Positions 1 through 9,433 of a DNA stretch of 64,000 bases are shown one piece after another; position 1 is the stretch's first letter; each line of letters begins with the position of its first letter. The notes under the pieces were generated by a model. It was not told the DNA's origin, made no database searches, and saw only the letters and a list, made by a program, of their open reading frames with translations. Source of the stretch: Albidovulum sp. (lineage in GTDB: Bacteria; Pseudomonadota; Alphaproteobacteria; Rhodobacterales; Rhodobacteraceae). A program made the position numbers and the translations under genes. The DNA is taken from positions 14,517-78,516 of the forward strand of contig JAUQYB010000104.1 of assembly GCA_030837825.1 (NCBI GenBank), given 5' to 3'.

Positions 1-1397
1 ACTATTCCGAACAGGAACTCGTTTCGGACATGTTGGCGCGAATGAACTACTATCCATCTCTTGTGCAGGTCTTTGGCTGGCAGATCGTTGAAAGCTTCGG
101 CAGGCGGCCGCGCGCAGGCAACGTTGGACCGCGCTGGAAATTGGACCGAGAGAGCCTTTTCGAGGGCGCTGCTGCGGAGAGGATCGCCGATCAGATCCGC
201 GATCGCTTTCAGTTAACGCTGAACCTCGATGTCCGTTACGACTGTATTGCCCGCTCAATCGCGCTGCACCGGCTCGAAGCGGCAGGCGGCGACAACAAGG
301 TTCTGGCACAGGGGCTGACGGCAGCCGAGATTCGCAGGATCACACATTGGCCGAAGGCGCTCGCTCAACCAGCGATGACTGATTTCGAGGAACTCCTTGA
401 GGAGCTGGTAGATCTTGGCATCCTCAGCCGGTTTCCCGACAAACGGTATGGGTTGCGAAATGCCCAAGTGGCGCAGATGTTGGGGCGGCAAGAGGAACTG
501 GAGGACGCTCTCCTTCGGCTCGACGAACGTGAGGACGACCCCGCATACGACGCGGCGCTATTTTTCCGGTTGCTCGCGCCCGAAATACCCGGTGCGCGCG
601 CCCCTCTATCCGACCGTGACCTCGACAGAGTGTTTGATCGGCGCGTTCCCGGTATACGTTTGGTCCGATCTTCTGCTGCGATTGTCGGTGGTGATGTCGC
701 GGGCCGCGTTCTTGCTGCAGCACGTCTCTGGCTGCCCGAAGGCAACCATATCCGAACCAAGAGCGACGACGCGCAGGTCCGGCGCGCGCTTGACAGGGTC
801 AAGACAGGACCTGCGGCTCTTGTGATTGAGGGTGATTGGTCGCCTTCTTCCGCGGCGCAGCTCGCCCGCCAACCGAAGGTCGAGCGGGGAGACGTGCTGC
901 CGATCTGGTGCGTGTCGCATGTCACTTCACCTGCGGATGGGATGATCGTCTTTGATGCTGGTGCGTGGTCCGAGGCGATGCTGCGGCATTGGCTGGCAGA
1001 CGAGGGCTTCGTTCCAGCTCTGGACGATGCGCCAACGCGAGCTGCGCTCATGGCTGCAACGGGCGGAGCGCCGGCCCGTCTGGAGGCGCTTCGCCATTTC
1101 CTGTCGGACCTGGCGGTTCGACCGGTCGCTGGCCGTGCCGAGGATCTTGCAGACTGGGCGGCGAAAACGCCGCTGTCAGCGGAATCTTTGGGTCTTGATC
1201 AAGCCGACTTGAATTGCCTGAACACGCTTCACCAACTTGAGGACCTCGATCCGTCGCTCGCGGATTTCTTGGGCGAGTGTCCCGACGCGACTGCGCAAAG
1301 GCTGGAACGCCTCGCCACCTTCGGAACACTTCGCCAAGGGCGGACACCCGACGCTGCACCGATCCTCACCCCGCTGGGCAGACTGTTCGCTGAATGA
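1..1397 (+). CDS. C-terminal part of a large unidentified protein (possible NTPase), 5' end outside window
   Basis: The frame is open to the left edge of the window, so the gene starts upstream; the ATG at 30 is only the first in-window Met. About 465 residues are visible. They look like alpha-helical and winged-helix material of the kind found after the ATPase core of large STAND or AAA-type proteins (for example the FEELLEELVDLGILSRF segment followed by a Gly/Arg turn), but no Walker motif lies within the visible part. The stop overlaps the start of the next gene (ATGA at 1394-1397), so the two are translationally coupled. I cannot name the family. A defence ATPase partner of the HEPN-motif gene downstream is inference from context only. 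Confidence 0.5.
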   Translation, partial: YSEQELVSDMLARMNYYPSLVQVFGWQIVESFGRRPRAGNVGPRWKLDRESLFEGAAAERIADQIRDRFQLTLNLDVRYDCIARSIALHRLEAAGGDNKVLAQGLTAAEIRRITHWPKALAQPAMTDFEELLEELVDLGILSRFPDKRYGLRNAQVAQMLGRQEELEDALLRLDEREDDPAYDAALFFRLLAPEIPGARAPLSDRDLDRVFDRRVPGIRLVRSSAAIVGGDVAGRVLAAARLWLPEGNHIRTKSDDAQVRRALDRVKTGPAALVIEGDWSPSSAAQLARQPKVERGDVLPIWCVSHVTSPADGMIVFDAGAWSEAMLRHWLADEGFVPALDDAPTRAALMAATGGAPARLEALRHFLSDLAVRPVAGRAEDLADWAAKTPLSAESLGLDQADLNCLNTLHQLEDLDPSLADFLGECPDATAQRLERLATFGTLRQGRTPDAAPILTPLGRLFAE

Positions 1398-2392
1398 CGG
1401 CAGATCCGGATCCGTGGAGTCTGCCAGGCCTCGGCAGGTGGCTTAATGACTTAGCGCGGCGGCTCGATCATGGAATCGCCGTGCTTCCTTCGGACCCGAG
1501 CCGTCCGCCCGGCGTCGAGGCAGCGCTAAGGGCTCACCTACGGCATCCGCCCGTCGAGTTCCGCGCGGATATTGGCCAGTCCCCCGCCGCCGCCGTGGCT
1601 GATGCCTTCGGTACCGCGCCAACGCTCGAGGCGCTGCTCAATCCAGTACTGGACGAGGAACTCGGTATCATATCGCTCTCGGAAATCGGACCAAATGACG
1701 TGGCAGTTTGGTCTGTATTCCTGGAGCGTTTTGCGGCTGCCCGTGCTTCGGGGCGCGCCGGCCCAGCGTTGCTGGTGACCGACATACCGGCGGACCTGGC
1801 TATTCCGGCCGAGGCAATGCCTCAGAACTGGCAGAAAGGGCTGCGCCGGGGAGACCGAGTGATCTGGGCAGAAGAGCATCTTCCCGCAACGCGCGACGGC
1901 TTGGCCGGAGAATTGGCAGTAGTGCTCGCAGTGGAGCTGTGTGCTTGGCGGCTGGACCTCGCGGCGTCGCTGGTACAGGCTGGTCTCGATGACTTGGCCG
2001 ATCCAGTAGCGTGGCTTTCGCGCCGCGCCGAGGCCCCGATCCTTGGACAAGAGACCCCATGCCCGCTAGCCATTCTCGCCGGTCAGCGAAAGAGCGAAAT
2101 ACAGCAGCGCATCTGGAAGGCCCAGTTGACAGCTTTGTTTCCCGAGATCGAGAGTAGACGACTTGAGATTGTGGCAGCGCATCGGAGCCGGCTAAGGCTC
2201 GATGATCATCTGCGTGGCCTCGGTGTGGCCTCAATCGAAGAAATTGAGCTGGGTGCGCTTCGTTTTCAGTTACGCGGGGCTCTGACCCGACAAGAGACCG
2301 ATCGGCTTGATGTGCTTGTGCGGGCACGCAATGCACTCGCCCACCGCCAACCTGTGCCTCCTGAAGATGCACTAAGACTCCTTCGCAACTGA
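1394..2392 (+). CDS. Protein of unknown function with C-terminal HEPN-type RNase motif
   Basis: A 332-residue protein with no recognised N-terminal domain. The last 40 residues carry R-N-A-L-A-H (about residues 312-317), which fits the R-x4-6-H motif with a polar residue after Arg that marks HEPN ribonucleases in toxin and abortive-infection systems. The start overlaps the upstream stop by four bases, so it is co-translated with the preceding large protein. HEPN partners of large ATPases are common in anti-phage operons, so a nuclease effector is plausible. The motif is short and the fold is not proven by eye. The gene ends about 160 bp before the prophage tail genes. Confidence 0.55.
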   Translation: MTADPDPWSLPGLGRWLNDLARRLDHGIAVLPSDPSRPPGVEAALRAHLRHPPVEFRADIGQSPAAAVADAFGTAPTLEALLNPVLDEELGIISLSEIGPNDVAVWSVFLERFAAARASGRAGPALLVTDIPADLAIPAEAMPQNWQKGLRRGDRVIWAEEHLPATRDGLAGELAVVLAVELCAWRLDLAASLVQAGLDDLADPVAWLSRRAEAPILGQETPCPLAILAGQRKSEIQQRIWKAQLTALFPEIESRRLEIVAAHRSRLRLDDHLRGLGVASIEEIELGALRFQLRGALTRQETDRLDVLVRARNALAHRQPVPPEDALRLLRN

Positions 2393-2558
2393 AATCTGGC
2401 GACGCCTCGATCCATTTCGGTTGCGACCTCGGCTAGCAGGCCCAGCTCTTTTTCTACTATTTGGCGTGTCGCATCCGCAATTAATGACGAGACACTAACC
2501 GATCAGGTTTCGCGTCGATACCGCAGGCATTAACTTGCGGGGCGCTCGAATACCTCCC

Positions 2559-3635
2559 TCAGCCGACCTTGCAGCCCCAGAAGGACGTGTGATCGGCGGC
2601 GAAGTAGCCGTCCGCGACCCGGAAATACCCCTGCAGCTCGACGGTATCGCCCGCGGTCAACGGGACCATCGTCTGCAGCCAGATCGCGGTGGCGAGCGAA
2701 ACGTGGGTGGCGGAGATTTCGCCGAGGGAGCCGCGGATTTCGGTGGTGCCGTTCAGCACGAGTCGCCCGCGCATGCGGGCCGTGGCGCTGGCGTTGATCT
2801 TGTAGAGCAGCGTCGCGCCGAAGAGGTAGGTGCCGTCCATGGGGGCGACGAAGTGATTGTTGGCAGCGTCGAAGGCGCCCTGGTCGTTGTAGTCGGTGTT
2901 GTTGAGGCCGATCTTCGTCCAGGTCCCAACGCCGACATAGTTGTCGTAGTTCGTGTAGGCCTTGAAGCGGGGCAGCCGGGGCTGGTCGACGATGCCGGTG
3001 GCGTTGTCCACGCTCAGCCCATCGAAAAAGGTGCTGCCGTCAGCGGAGACCGCGAGGCGGAAGCGGTCCGAGCCGAAGAGCCCCACCAGCGCCTTGGTCA
3101 CGAAGTTGGTCTGCAGCGTCAGGCCGAGATCGTCGCCGGCGGCCTCCTTGTTCATGGTGTAGAACAGGTCGCCCGTGCCGCCTTCGGCCACGGTCCTGGC
3201 GGTCCAGAGCGCGGCGTTCAGCTTGGCCGAGAACGGGTTCGACGCATCCGCTGTGGTGCCGACCCCGAGCAGCGCCATGTTCTGCAGCGCCGCCGGTGTG
3301 GTGCCGACCCAGCCCGCGCCGTCGTAGACCAGCAGCAGCCCCTCGTCCTCGACCCATGCGCGCCACCCCGTCCGCGGCGGCATGCGCAGCCATGCCCCGT
3401 CCGTCCAGAGTGCCACGTTAAGGTCCCAGCCCGCCCAGTCGCCCGTCGCGCCCGAAGCGACGATGTAGCGATCGCCGTCGGCGGGGCTCGCCGGGGGTGC
3501 TTCCAGATCGCGGTCGAGAACCGAGAGCTGGACGAGCCCGTCGAGGATCCGCAGCGCCTCATTGTGGGTGACATGCTTCTGGGCCTGCGCCGCGAGGATG
3601 TAGGGCAGCAGCAGATGGGTCGTGGCGTCGGACAT
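2559..3635 (-). CDS. DUF2793 protein, probable tail fibre or tail-tip protein
   Basis: A 358-residue protein. Its N-terminus (LPYILAAQAQKHVTHNEAL, about residues 10-28) is the signature of DUF2793, found at the distal end of GTA-like and temperate phage tail operons in Rhodobacterales. The C-terminal third, with repeated aromatic/Gly beta-strand patterns and an ending FWGCKVG, looks like a C1q/TNF-like trimeric receptor-binding head. A role in host-surface binding is inferred from position and fold type. It is the last gene of the tail operon, 75 bp after the previous gene, with a strong hairpin in its leader. Confidence 0.8.
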   Translation of the reverse strand: MSDATTHLLLPYILAAQAQKHVTHNEALRILDGLVQLSVLDRDLEAPPASPADGDRYIVASGATGDWAGWDLNVALWTDGAWLRMPPRTGWRAWVEDEGLLLVYDGAGWVGTTPAALQNMALLGVGTTADASNPFSAKLNAALWTARTVAEGGTGDLFYTMNKEAAGDDLGLTLQTNFVTKALVGLFGSDRFRLAVSADGSTFFDGLSVDNATGIVDQPRLPRFKAYTNYDNYVGVGTWTKIGLNNTDYNDQGAFDAANNHFVAPMDGTYLFGATLLYKINASATARMRGRLVLNGTTEIRGSLGEISATHVSLATAIWLQTMVPLTAGDTVELQGYFRVADGYFAADHTSFWGCKVG

Positions 3636-3657
3636 GGGCGGTCTCCAGAACGAAGAA

Positions 3658-3680
3658 CGCCGCCTGCATGGCAGGCGGCG
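3658..3680 (-). promoter_or_regulatory. Perfect 10-bp stem hairpin in the leader of the DUF2793 gene
   Basis: CGCCGCCTGC at 3658-3667 and GCAGGCGGCG at 3671-3680 are exact reverse complements around a 3-nt loop. The hairpin lies 22 bases before the DUF2793 start and 30 bases after the upstream stop. There is no proper T-run on the minus strand (GTTCTTCG follows), so a partial terminator, an attenuator or an RNA-stability element for the last tail gene are all possible. Confidence 0.5.
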
Positions 3681-3710
3681 GACAATGGCGCGGTGATCGG
3701 CGGTGGCGAG

Positions 3711-4091
3711 CTACCCGCGCTCGGGCGTCTCCGCCGGAATGGCCGAGAGAACCGGATCGGGCTTGGGCGCGTCCCACTTCGCGGTCATTGCGGCCCAGCG
3801 ATCGATCTCGGCCCGGAAGGCCGGATCGTCGATCCGTAGATGAAAGGTGTAGAGGCGATCCACGATCTCGCGCATCAACGCGCGCATCTCGTCGTCATTG
3901 ATCCGCGAGACCTCGGACCAGGGTATGCGTCGGCCCACGGCGTCCTCCACGATGACGTCGCTGCCATCACCCGTGTGCGAAACGGGCGTGAGGCCGGCAT
4001 GCAGGGTCTCGAGCTGCGTGTTTCGCACGCAGGCAACGGCCATCACTCTGGCAAGCTTGGCGGCAATCCGGTCTTCGTCCTCGGCGCGCAT
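3711..4091 (-). CDS. Conserved phage hypothetical protein
   Basis: 126 residues, soluble, acidic and basic mixed, with no signal peptide or membrane segment. I do not recognise a domain. It sits between the tail megatron gene and the DUF2793 fibre gene, where many Rhodobacterales prophages carry a small accessory tail protein, so a structural or fibre-assembly role is a guess from position. It starts with ATG 53 bp after the stop of the upstream 1321-residue gene. Confidence 0.6.
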   Translation of the reverse strand: MRAEDEDRIAAKLARVMAVACVRNTQLETLHAGLTPVSHTGDGSDVIVEDAVGRRIPWSEVSRINDDEMRALMREIVDRLYTFHLRIDDPAFRAEIDRWAAMTAKWDAPKPDPVLSAIPAETPERG

Positions 4092-4144
4092 GGCCCGAGC
4101 CTACGACGCCGATCGCGCATAGTGCCAGAACTCATTGCGCTACC

Positions 4145-7100
4145 TCAGAAGCTCAGCGTTACAGCCTTGGGCGCACCCCGCCCGACAAGGGCGGAGAGCT
4201 GGTAGATGCGGATGTCGAGCGTGTCGCCGGGGGCGAGTAGCTCGCCCCAGTCTGCGGTCTGCTGGGCGGCGGTGTAGACCGTGCTGGTGGTGGCCGTGCT
4301 CAGCACCCGCTTCACAGTGGCGCCGTCGAGGATCTCCACCTCGTAGGCTTCCAGTTCCTCGGCCAGCGGCACCTCGAGCCCACCCCAGCTGTCGGCGGAA
4401 AGTGCGCGCGACCGGCGCGTCCAGCGGATCGTCAGGTCGCCGGGCGTGCGTGCGCGACGCCACGGCTGCTCGACATGAGCGACGGAGAACGTCCGCAGCC
4501 CGACGCCTGCAGGCGTGAAGGCGTGCCCGACGTAGGTCTCGTCGCTGACGGGACGGCTCGCCGGGCCAATGCGCCAGTTCCATGGGATGCCGAGATCGGA
4601 CTCGGCAAGGGGCAGCGATGCGAGGCTGCCGTCGAGCACCACGATGCGCGCGCCTGCAGGGGCCGGGTTGCCCATCGCATTCTCGGTGCCGCGCTGACCG
4701 CGCAGGAGCCGGCTCAGGCGGTACCGGCCGGGCGCCAGCAGCTCGGCCGCGCCCGCCTGCACGATTTCCCAGACGCCGGGCGCGCTCTCGATGGCCAGCG
4801 CGTTGGTCCCTCCGAACAGTGTCAGGTCCGTGACGCTTTCGAGAGTGCCGGTCAGCAGATCGACCACCAGCGAGTTGCCGAGGTCGAAGCGCGAGGTTGG
4901 GCCCGCGTAGAAGTCCGAGACCAGCGAGCCGAGCCGGGCCCGCGTGCCGAAGCTGGTGAGCAGCTCGAAGCCATCGGTCGAGGGGCTGCGGAACACCGCC
5001 ATCTCGCCCGGCCAGGGTACCGCGTGCGCCGCAATGAGGGGCCGATGTGCCGGCTGGTCCTCGGTGAGCTGCGGCAGGTCCATCAGCACCGCATCCGGCG
5101 CGCCGAACACCACGGCCCGCGTCAGCGACGCCGCGCGGGGATCGCCGGGCGGCAGATCGTAGGTCGCCCGGTCCTGGCGGACCGCCTCGATGCCGCGCGC
5201 CTCGGAGTCGGCGATGGAGACGAGCCGCAGATCGACCAGCCGCCCGTCATAGCTGAGCCGGATCGCGTCGGCCGGGTCCAGCGCAAGGCGCGAGGGCGGC
5301 AGACGGAACGCCGCCGTCTCGCGCCCCACCCAAGCCTCCATCAGCGCGCGGCGGCAGCGCCGTTCGGCCTCCTCGGGCGGCACGGCCATCGGGAAGCTCT
5401 CGGACGCGATGCGCGTCGTGTCCACGGTGATTCGCCGCGCCTCGACGAGGGCCGCGTCGTAATCCTCGTCGGCGCGCGCGACCTGCCATTTCAGCGCCTG
5501 CGGCAGTTCGGTCTCCTGGCCGCGCGTCAGTTCCAACACGTCGCCCTCGCGGGCCGCGACCAGATCGTCGGTCGCCAGGGTGGCGACGGAAGCCCGGCCG
5601 CGCATGATGAAGCGGATCACCCCTTCGGTCTCGACCGCGTCGAAGCCGAAATGCCGCGACAGCGTGGTGATCGAGGCGCGCGGGCTTTCGAGCGCCGTGA
5701 TGGCGTAGCCCTCGACTGCGCCCCAGAGGCCGGAGACGTCGATGCGGTCCTCGGGAAGCCCCGCCCGCTGGCAGAGATGGCGGACCAGTGCGGCCAGCGA
5801 CACCGCGCCGAGCCGCCCCGTCAGCCAGTGGCCGAGCCGCCAGTTCGCCCCGTCCGTCCAGACGTCGGTCAGCGCCGGGAAGAACGGATAGGGCCGCGCG
5901 TCCCAAGTCCAGGCGGCACATTCCGGCACATGCACCATCCGGCCGCCGTAGACCGAGGACACCGGGTTGTTCGCGGCCTCGCCCCAGAAGAGGTAGGTCG
6001 CCTCGAGATAGGCCCGCTGGATCGCGTCATCGCGCCAGCCCCGCGAGAAATGCGGCGTGAAGCTCTCCGAGGACTTGGGGTCGAAGAAGACGTTCGGCTG
6101 GTTGGAGCCCCGGTCGATGGCGGGACAGCCGAGCTCGGTGAACCAGATCGGCTTCGACTGCGGCGTCCATGCCGTCGCCGTCCCGCTCTCCACGCCACCG
6201 GGGCGGTTGTAGTGCGCGTTCGACCACCAGCTGCGCAGATCCTTGTAGCGGAAGACCCACGGCTTGGCCGCCGCACCGTCGGTGATCGGGGTCCGGACCT
6301 GCGCGGAGCGATCCGCCGCGCTGGCATAGAACCAGTCGAAGCCTTCCCCGCCTGCGATGTTCCCCTGCAGGTAGGCCCGATCGTAGATCGCGGGCCAGCC
6401 CTCGGCCGCGTCCGCATGCTCGAACCCGTCGCGCCAGTCCGACAGCGGCATGTAGTTGTCAATGCCGATGAAATCGATCTCCGGATCGGCCCAGAGCGGG
6501 TCGAGGTGGAAGTACACGTCGCCCGAGCCGTCGCCCGGCTGGTGCCCGAAATACTCCGACCAGTCCGCCGCGTATCCGATCCTGGTGCCGGCCCCGAGGA
6601 TCGAGCGCACATCCGCGAGGAGGTCTCGATACGCCTGCACCGCCGGATAGGTGCTGGCGCCCGAGCGGATCGTCGTCAGCCCCGGCATCTCGGTGCCGAT
6701 CAGGAACGCGTCGACCCCGCCCGCCGCCGCGCAGAGATGGGCGTAGTGCAGTACCATGCGGCGCAGGCCCCAGTCGCCGGGCGTGCCGGTCCAGCTGACG
6801 CTCTCGCCCGAGACGCTGAAGCTGGCGGGCGTGGCCGCGCCGAACAGCGCCGCCACCTGGCTTGCCGCCGTGGCGGTCTTGTCCACGGTTCCCGCAAGAC
6901 CTGCCGCGGGAGAACAGGTGATCCGCCCCCGCCAGGGGAATACAGGCTGGCCCGTCTCCGCGGCGTTGTCGGAATACGGGTTCGGCAGGGAGTTGCCGGG
7001 CGGCACGTCCATCAGGATGAAGGGATAGAAGGTGACGCGCAGCCCGCGCGCCTTCATCTCCTGGATCGCCTGCACCACGGCGAAATCGGACGGCGTACCG

Positions 7101-8110
7101 CCATAGACCGGGCGATCCTGATCGTCTCGGCTGACGAGGAAGGCATTGGCGCGGCTGACGCCATTGACCGACCAGCTGGCGGGTGTGGTGGATTTGGCTG
7201 ACACCTCGACGCCGGGCCGCACCTTGCACGATCCCGCGCGCAAATCGTCGCCGAACCACGCGACGACGAGGCTGACGCTCTCGACCACCGGGGCCATGGC
7301 CTGCAGCCGGTCCAGCGCCTCCACCATGTCGGTGGAGTCGGCCAGCGCGTTCAGGTTCTCGGGCACCGTCGCGCCGCCATCGGGCTTGCGGATCGCCTGC
7401 GTCGCGTAGGTGAACTCGCCCGAGGCCGGGATCATGGTCACGGCGCGGGTCAGCCCCTCGGCGGTGTCGGGATCGGCGAGCGGGCGAAACACCTCAAAGG
7501 AGAGCTGCGGAAGGCGGTTGCCGTAGGTCGAGAGCGCCAGCTCCTCGAAGACCACATAGGCCGTGCCGCGATAGGCCGGAGTGTTGGCCGCGCCCATCTT
7601 CGCCGCGATGAACGGATCAGGGCTCTGCGTCTCGTCGCCGGGATACCAGCGCCAGGTGACGCCGGAGAGGTCCATGGGCTTGCCGTCGGCCCAGATGCGG
7701 CCGATGCCGGTGATCGGGCCCTCGCAGAGCGCGACGGCGAAGGAGGCGTAGTACAGATACTCGGTCGTCTTGACCTTGCCGCCTCCGCCACCCTTGCCGC
7801 CGCCCTGCGTGGTGGTCTTCGTCTCCTCACGGAAATCCGTCGCCCAGATGATGTTGCCGCCCATGCGCATGCGACCGTAGAGCCGCGGGAGGACCGCCCC
7901 TTCGGTGGCCGAGGTGATGCGCAGCGTGTCGAGCCGCGCGCCCTCGATGCGCTGGGTGGGCGCCAGCGACGAGATGATCCAGCTGTCGACGACCGAGCCG
8001 ATGCTGGAGCCGATGAACCCGCCGATGGTCGCGGCGCTGACGCCGAGGATCGCACCGCCGATCGAACCGCCGATGGCGGCGCCGGCGACGCCGAGGACAA
8101 GCGTTGCCAT
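4145..8110 (-). CDS. GTA TIM-barrel-like tail tip (megatron) protein
   Basis: A 1321-residue protein, the largest of the tail operon, equivalent to the baseplate or host-specificity protein of gene transfer agents. The first 60 residues are Gly/Ala-rich and hydrophobic. The middle (about residues 430-760) matches the GTA TIM-barrel domain, with ADWSEYFGHQP, IDFIGIDNYMPLSDWRDG and WFTELGCPAIDRG segments typical of a glycoside-hydrolase-like barrel. The C-terminal half is the phage tail tip and rift domain region. It probably forms the central tip hub and may contact or degrade cell-surface glycans. The start ATG at 8110 lies 9 bp after the upstream peptidase stop. Confidence 0.9.
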   Translation of the reverse strand: MATLVLGVAGAAIGGSIGGAILGVSAATIGGFIGSSIGSVVDSWIISSLAPTQRIEGARLDTLRITSATEGAVLPRLYGRMRMGGNIIWATDFREETKTTTQGGGKGGGGGKVKTTEYLYYASFAVALCEGPITGIGRIWADGKPMDLSGVTWRWYPGDETQSPDPFIAAKMGAANTPAYRGTAYVVFEELALSTYGNRLPQLSFEVFRPLADPDTAEGLTRAVTMIPASGEFTYATQAIRKPDGGATVPENLNALADSTDMVEALDRLQAMAPVVESVSLVVAWFGDDLRAGSCKVRPGVEVSAKSTTPASWSVNGVSRANAFLVSRDDQDRPVYGGTPSDFAVVQAIQEMKARGLRVTFYPFILMDVPPGNSLPNPYSDNAAETGQPVFPWRGRITCSPAAGLAGTVDKTATAASQVAALFGAATPASFSVSGESVSWTGTPGDWGLRRMVLHYAHLCAAAGGVDAFLIGTEMPGLTTIRSGASTYPAVQAYRDLLADVRSILGAGTRIGYAADWSEYFGHQPGDGSGDVYFHLDPLWADPEIDFIGIDNYMPLSDWRDGFEHADAAEGWPAIYDRAYLQGNIAGGEGFDWFYASAADRSAQVRTPITDGAAAKPWVFRYKDLRSWWSNAHYNRPGGVESGTATAWTPQSKPIWFTELGCPAIDRGSNQPNVFFDPKSSESFTPHFSRGWRDDAIQRAYLEATYLFWGEAANNPVSSVYGGRMVHVPECAAWTWDARPYPFFPALTDVWTDGANWRLGHWLTGRLGAVSLAALVRHLCQRAGLPEDRIDVSGLWGAVEGYAITALESPRASITTLSRHFGFDAVETEGVIRFIMRGRASVATLATDDLVAAREGDVLELTRGQETELPQALKWQVARADEDYDAALVEARRITVDTTRIASESFPMAVPPEEAERRCRRALMEAWVGRETAAFRLPPSRLALDPADAIRLSYDGRLVDLRLVSIADSEARGIEAVRQDRATYDLPPGDPRAASLTRAVVFGAPDAVLMDLPQLTEDQPAHRPLIAAHAVPWPGEMAVFRSPSTDGFELLTSFGTRARLGSLVSDFYAGPTSRFDLGNSLVVDLLTGTLESVTDLTLFGGTNALAIESAPGVWEIVQAGAAELLAPGRYRLSRLLRGQRGTENAMGNPAPAGARIVVLDGSLASLPLAESDLGIPWNWRIGPASRPVSDETYVGHAFTPAGVGLRTFSVAHVEQPWRRARTPGDLTIRWTRRSRALSADSWGGLEVPLAEELEAYEVEILDGATVKRVLSTATTSTVYTAAQQTADWGELLAPGDTLDIRIYQLSALVGRGAPKAVTLSF

Positions 8111-8119
8111 GGTCGGGTC

Positions 8120-8554
8120 TCAGCGTTGCGGAAACAGGAAGGCGAAGGCGATGCGCCGCCGCCAGCTTTGAGTTAGCGGTTCCTCGATCACGCCGAGCCG
8201 CTCATAGGCGTGGAGGAAGCTGTCGGGACAGGTCAGGATCCCGACATGCTTCGCGATGGCGCGGGGCTTCATGCGGAAGAGGACCAGCGCGCCGGGACCG
8301 GCCGCCGCAGGTTCCACTTCGATCATCATGCGCCGCGCGCCCTCTGCCAGAACCTCGCGCAGACCGGTCTCGCCCCAGTCGCGGCTGTAGGGTGGGATCG
8401 GGAACGGCTCGGGGCCGACGATCTCGCGCCAGACGCCCCGCGCCAGCCCGAGGCAGTCGCAGCCGACGCCGCGCAGGCTAGCCTGGTCGTGATACGGCGT
8501 GCCGAGCCATGAGCGCGCAATGGCAATGACGCGCTCGGGATTGCCGGAGGTCAC
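8120..8554 (-). CDS. NlpC/P60 family tail peptidase
   Basis: 144 residues. A GCDCLGL motif gives the candidate catalytic Cys34, and KHVGIL gives His103, the expected Cys-His arrangement of NlpC/P60 cysteine peptidases. GTA-like phages carry this protein between DUF2163 and the megatron, where it is thought to cut peptidoglycan cross-links during DNA entry. The start overlaps the stop of the DUF2163 frame by four bases (8551-8554), showing tight coupling within the tail operon. It has no signal peptide, as expected of a virion component. Confidence 0.88.
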   Translation of the reverse strand: MTSGNPERVIAIARSWLGTPYHDQASLRGVGCDCLGLARGVWREIVGPEPFPIPPYSRDWGETGLREVLAEGARRMMIEVEPAAAGPGALVLFRMKPRAIAKHVGILTCPDSFLHAYERLGVIEEPLTQSWRRRIAFAFLFPQR

Positions 8555-9433
8555 AGCACGCTACCCTCGTGGCCGCCATCCTTGGTGGCGTAGCGGAGGA
8601 CCGCGTCCTGACCGGGGATGTGCGGGAAGCCGCAGAAGTTTGCGCTGTTCGCGAACTTCGCCCCGCAGGTCTCCATCCGCTTGTCACAGCCCGCACGGAT
8701 GATGAAGGCGTCGTCCTCGGCGATCGCGCGCACGGGCGCTTCGAGCAGCGTCAGCACAGCAATGCCGTCCGTGACGTCATGGCCCAGCACTTCGGTGCGC
8801 CGCCCCGCGTTCGCGCCGCTGGTCCATTCGAGCGTCCCGAAGGTGAACCAGCCCGCCTCGAAGCCGGAGAGACCAGAAGCGGTGAAGGCCCTGTCGCGCA
8901 GGAGATCGATGGTGGCTCCGGTGCCCCTGTAGGCCGGGTCCTCCAGATCGACGCCGCAGCGCGCATCGCCGAGAGCGGCGTCGCAGGTTGCCTGGAAGGT
9001 CCGTCCGACTGTCTGGCCCAGCACATGGGCGAGCGAGCGGACCTCAGCGACGAACGCTAGGCGCCCGCGCCGGATCTGCCCGATGGCCCCGCGCCGCATC
9101 AGCACGCGCTGGCCGGTGTCGGCCCAGTTCACGCGCCAGACCTCGACCTCGGCGTTGTCCCAGCGGCCGTCGAGAATGTCGGTCGGTGATCCGATCCGAG
9201 GTCAGCACGCCCTCGGCGTCCTGCGCATCGACGGAAAGGTCGGAGCCCGAGCGCACCTCGGACGCCGTCAGCCCGCTCTCGGGGTCGAAGTCCGTGCCGT
9301 CGAAGCGCAAGACCTGGTCGTGGTCGGTGAACCCGAAGGTGACGCCATCGGCACGGGTGATGCGCCAGCACCAGGCCAGCGTCGTGGTACCCTCGTCGAG
9401 ATGGGTCTGAAGGTCGGGCGAGAGGGATTTCAT
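8551..9433 (-). pseudogene. DUF2163 tail protein, split by a frameshift
   Basis: Two frames together make one DUF2163 protein (the GTA gp13 type). The first frame starts at ATG 9433 and reads LSPDLQTHLDEGTTTLAWCW through SDRIT. The second frame reads DILDGRWDNAEVEVWRVNW and runs to 8551. The break is at 9179-9186, where the minus strand has CCGA twice in tandem. The 883-bp length is one base over a multiple of three. Removing one CCGA copy restores a 292-residue protein. There is no slippery heptamer, so this looks like a mutation or an assembly error and not programmed shifting. The downstream fragment could be translated from a GTG at 9132. The C-terminal Cys pairs (AGCDKRMETCGAKF, FCGFPH) are intact. 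Confidence 0.8.

Noticed and set aside
2535..3839. Long rightward reading frame (434 codons) opposite the DUF2793 gene
   Set aside because: High-GC codon structure of the leftward gene creates long antisense frames. The DUF2793 signature is on the minus strand and the antisense protein is low-complexity.
4475..7201. Long rightward reading frame (908 codons) opposite the tail megatron
   Set aside because: Antisense shadow of a well-supported gene; Arg/Gly/Pro-rich with no domain pattern.
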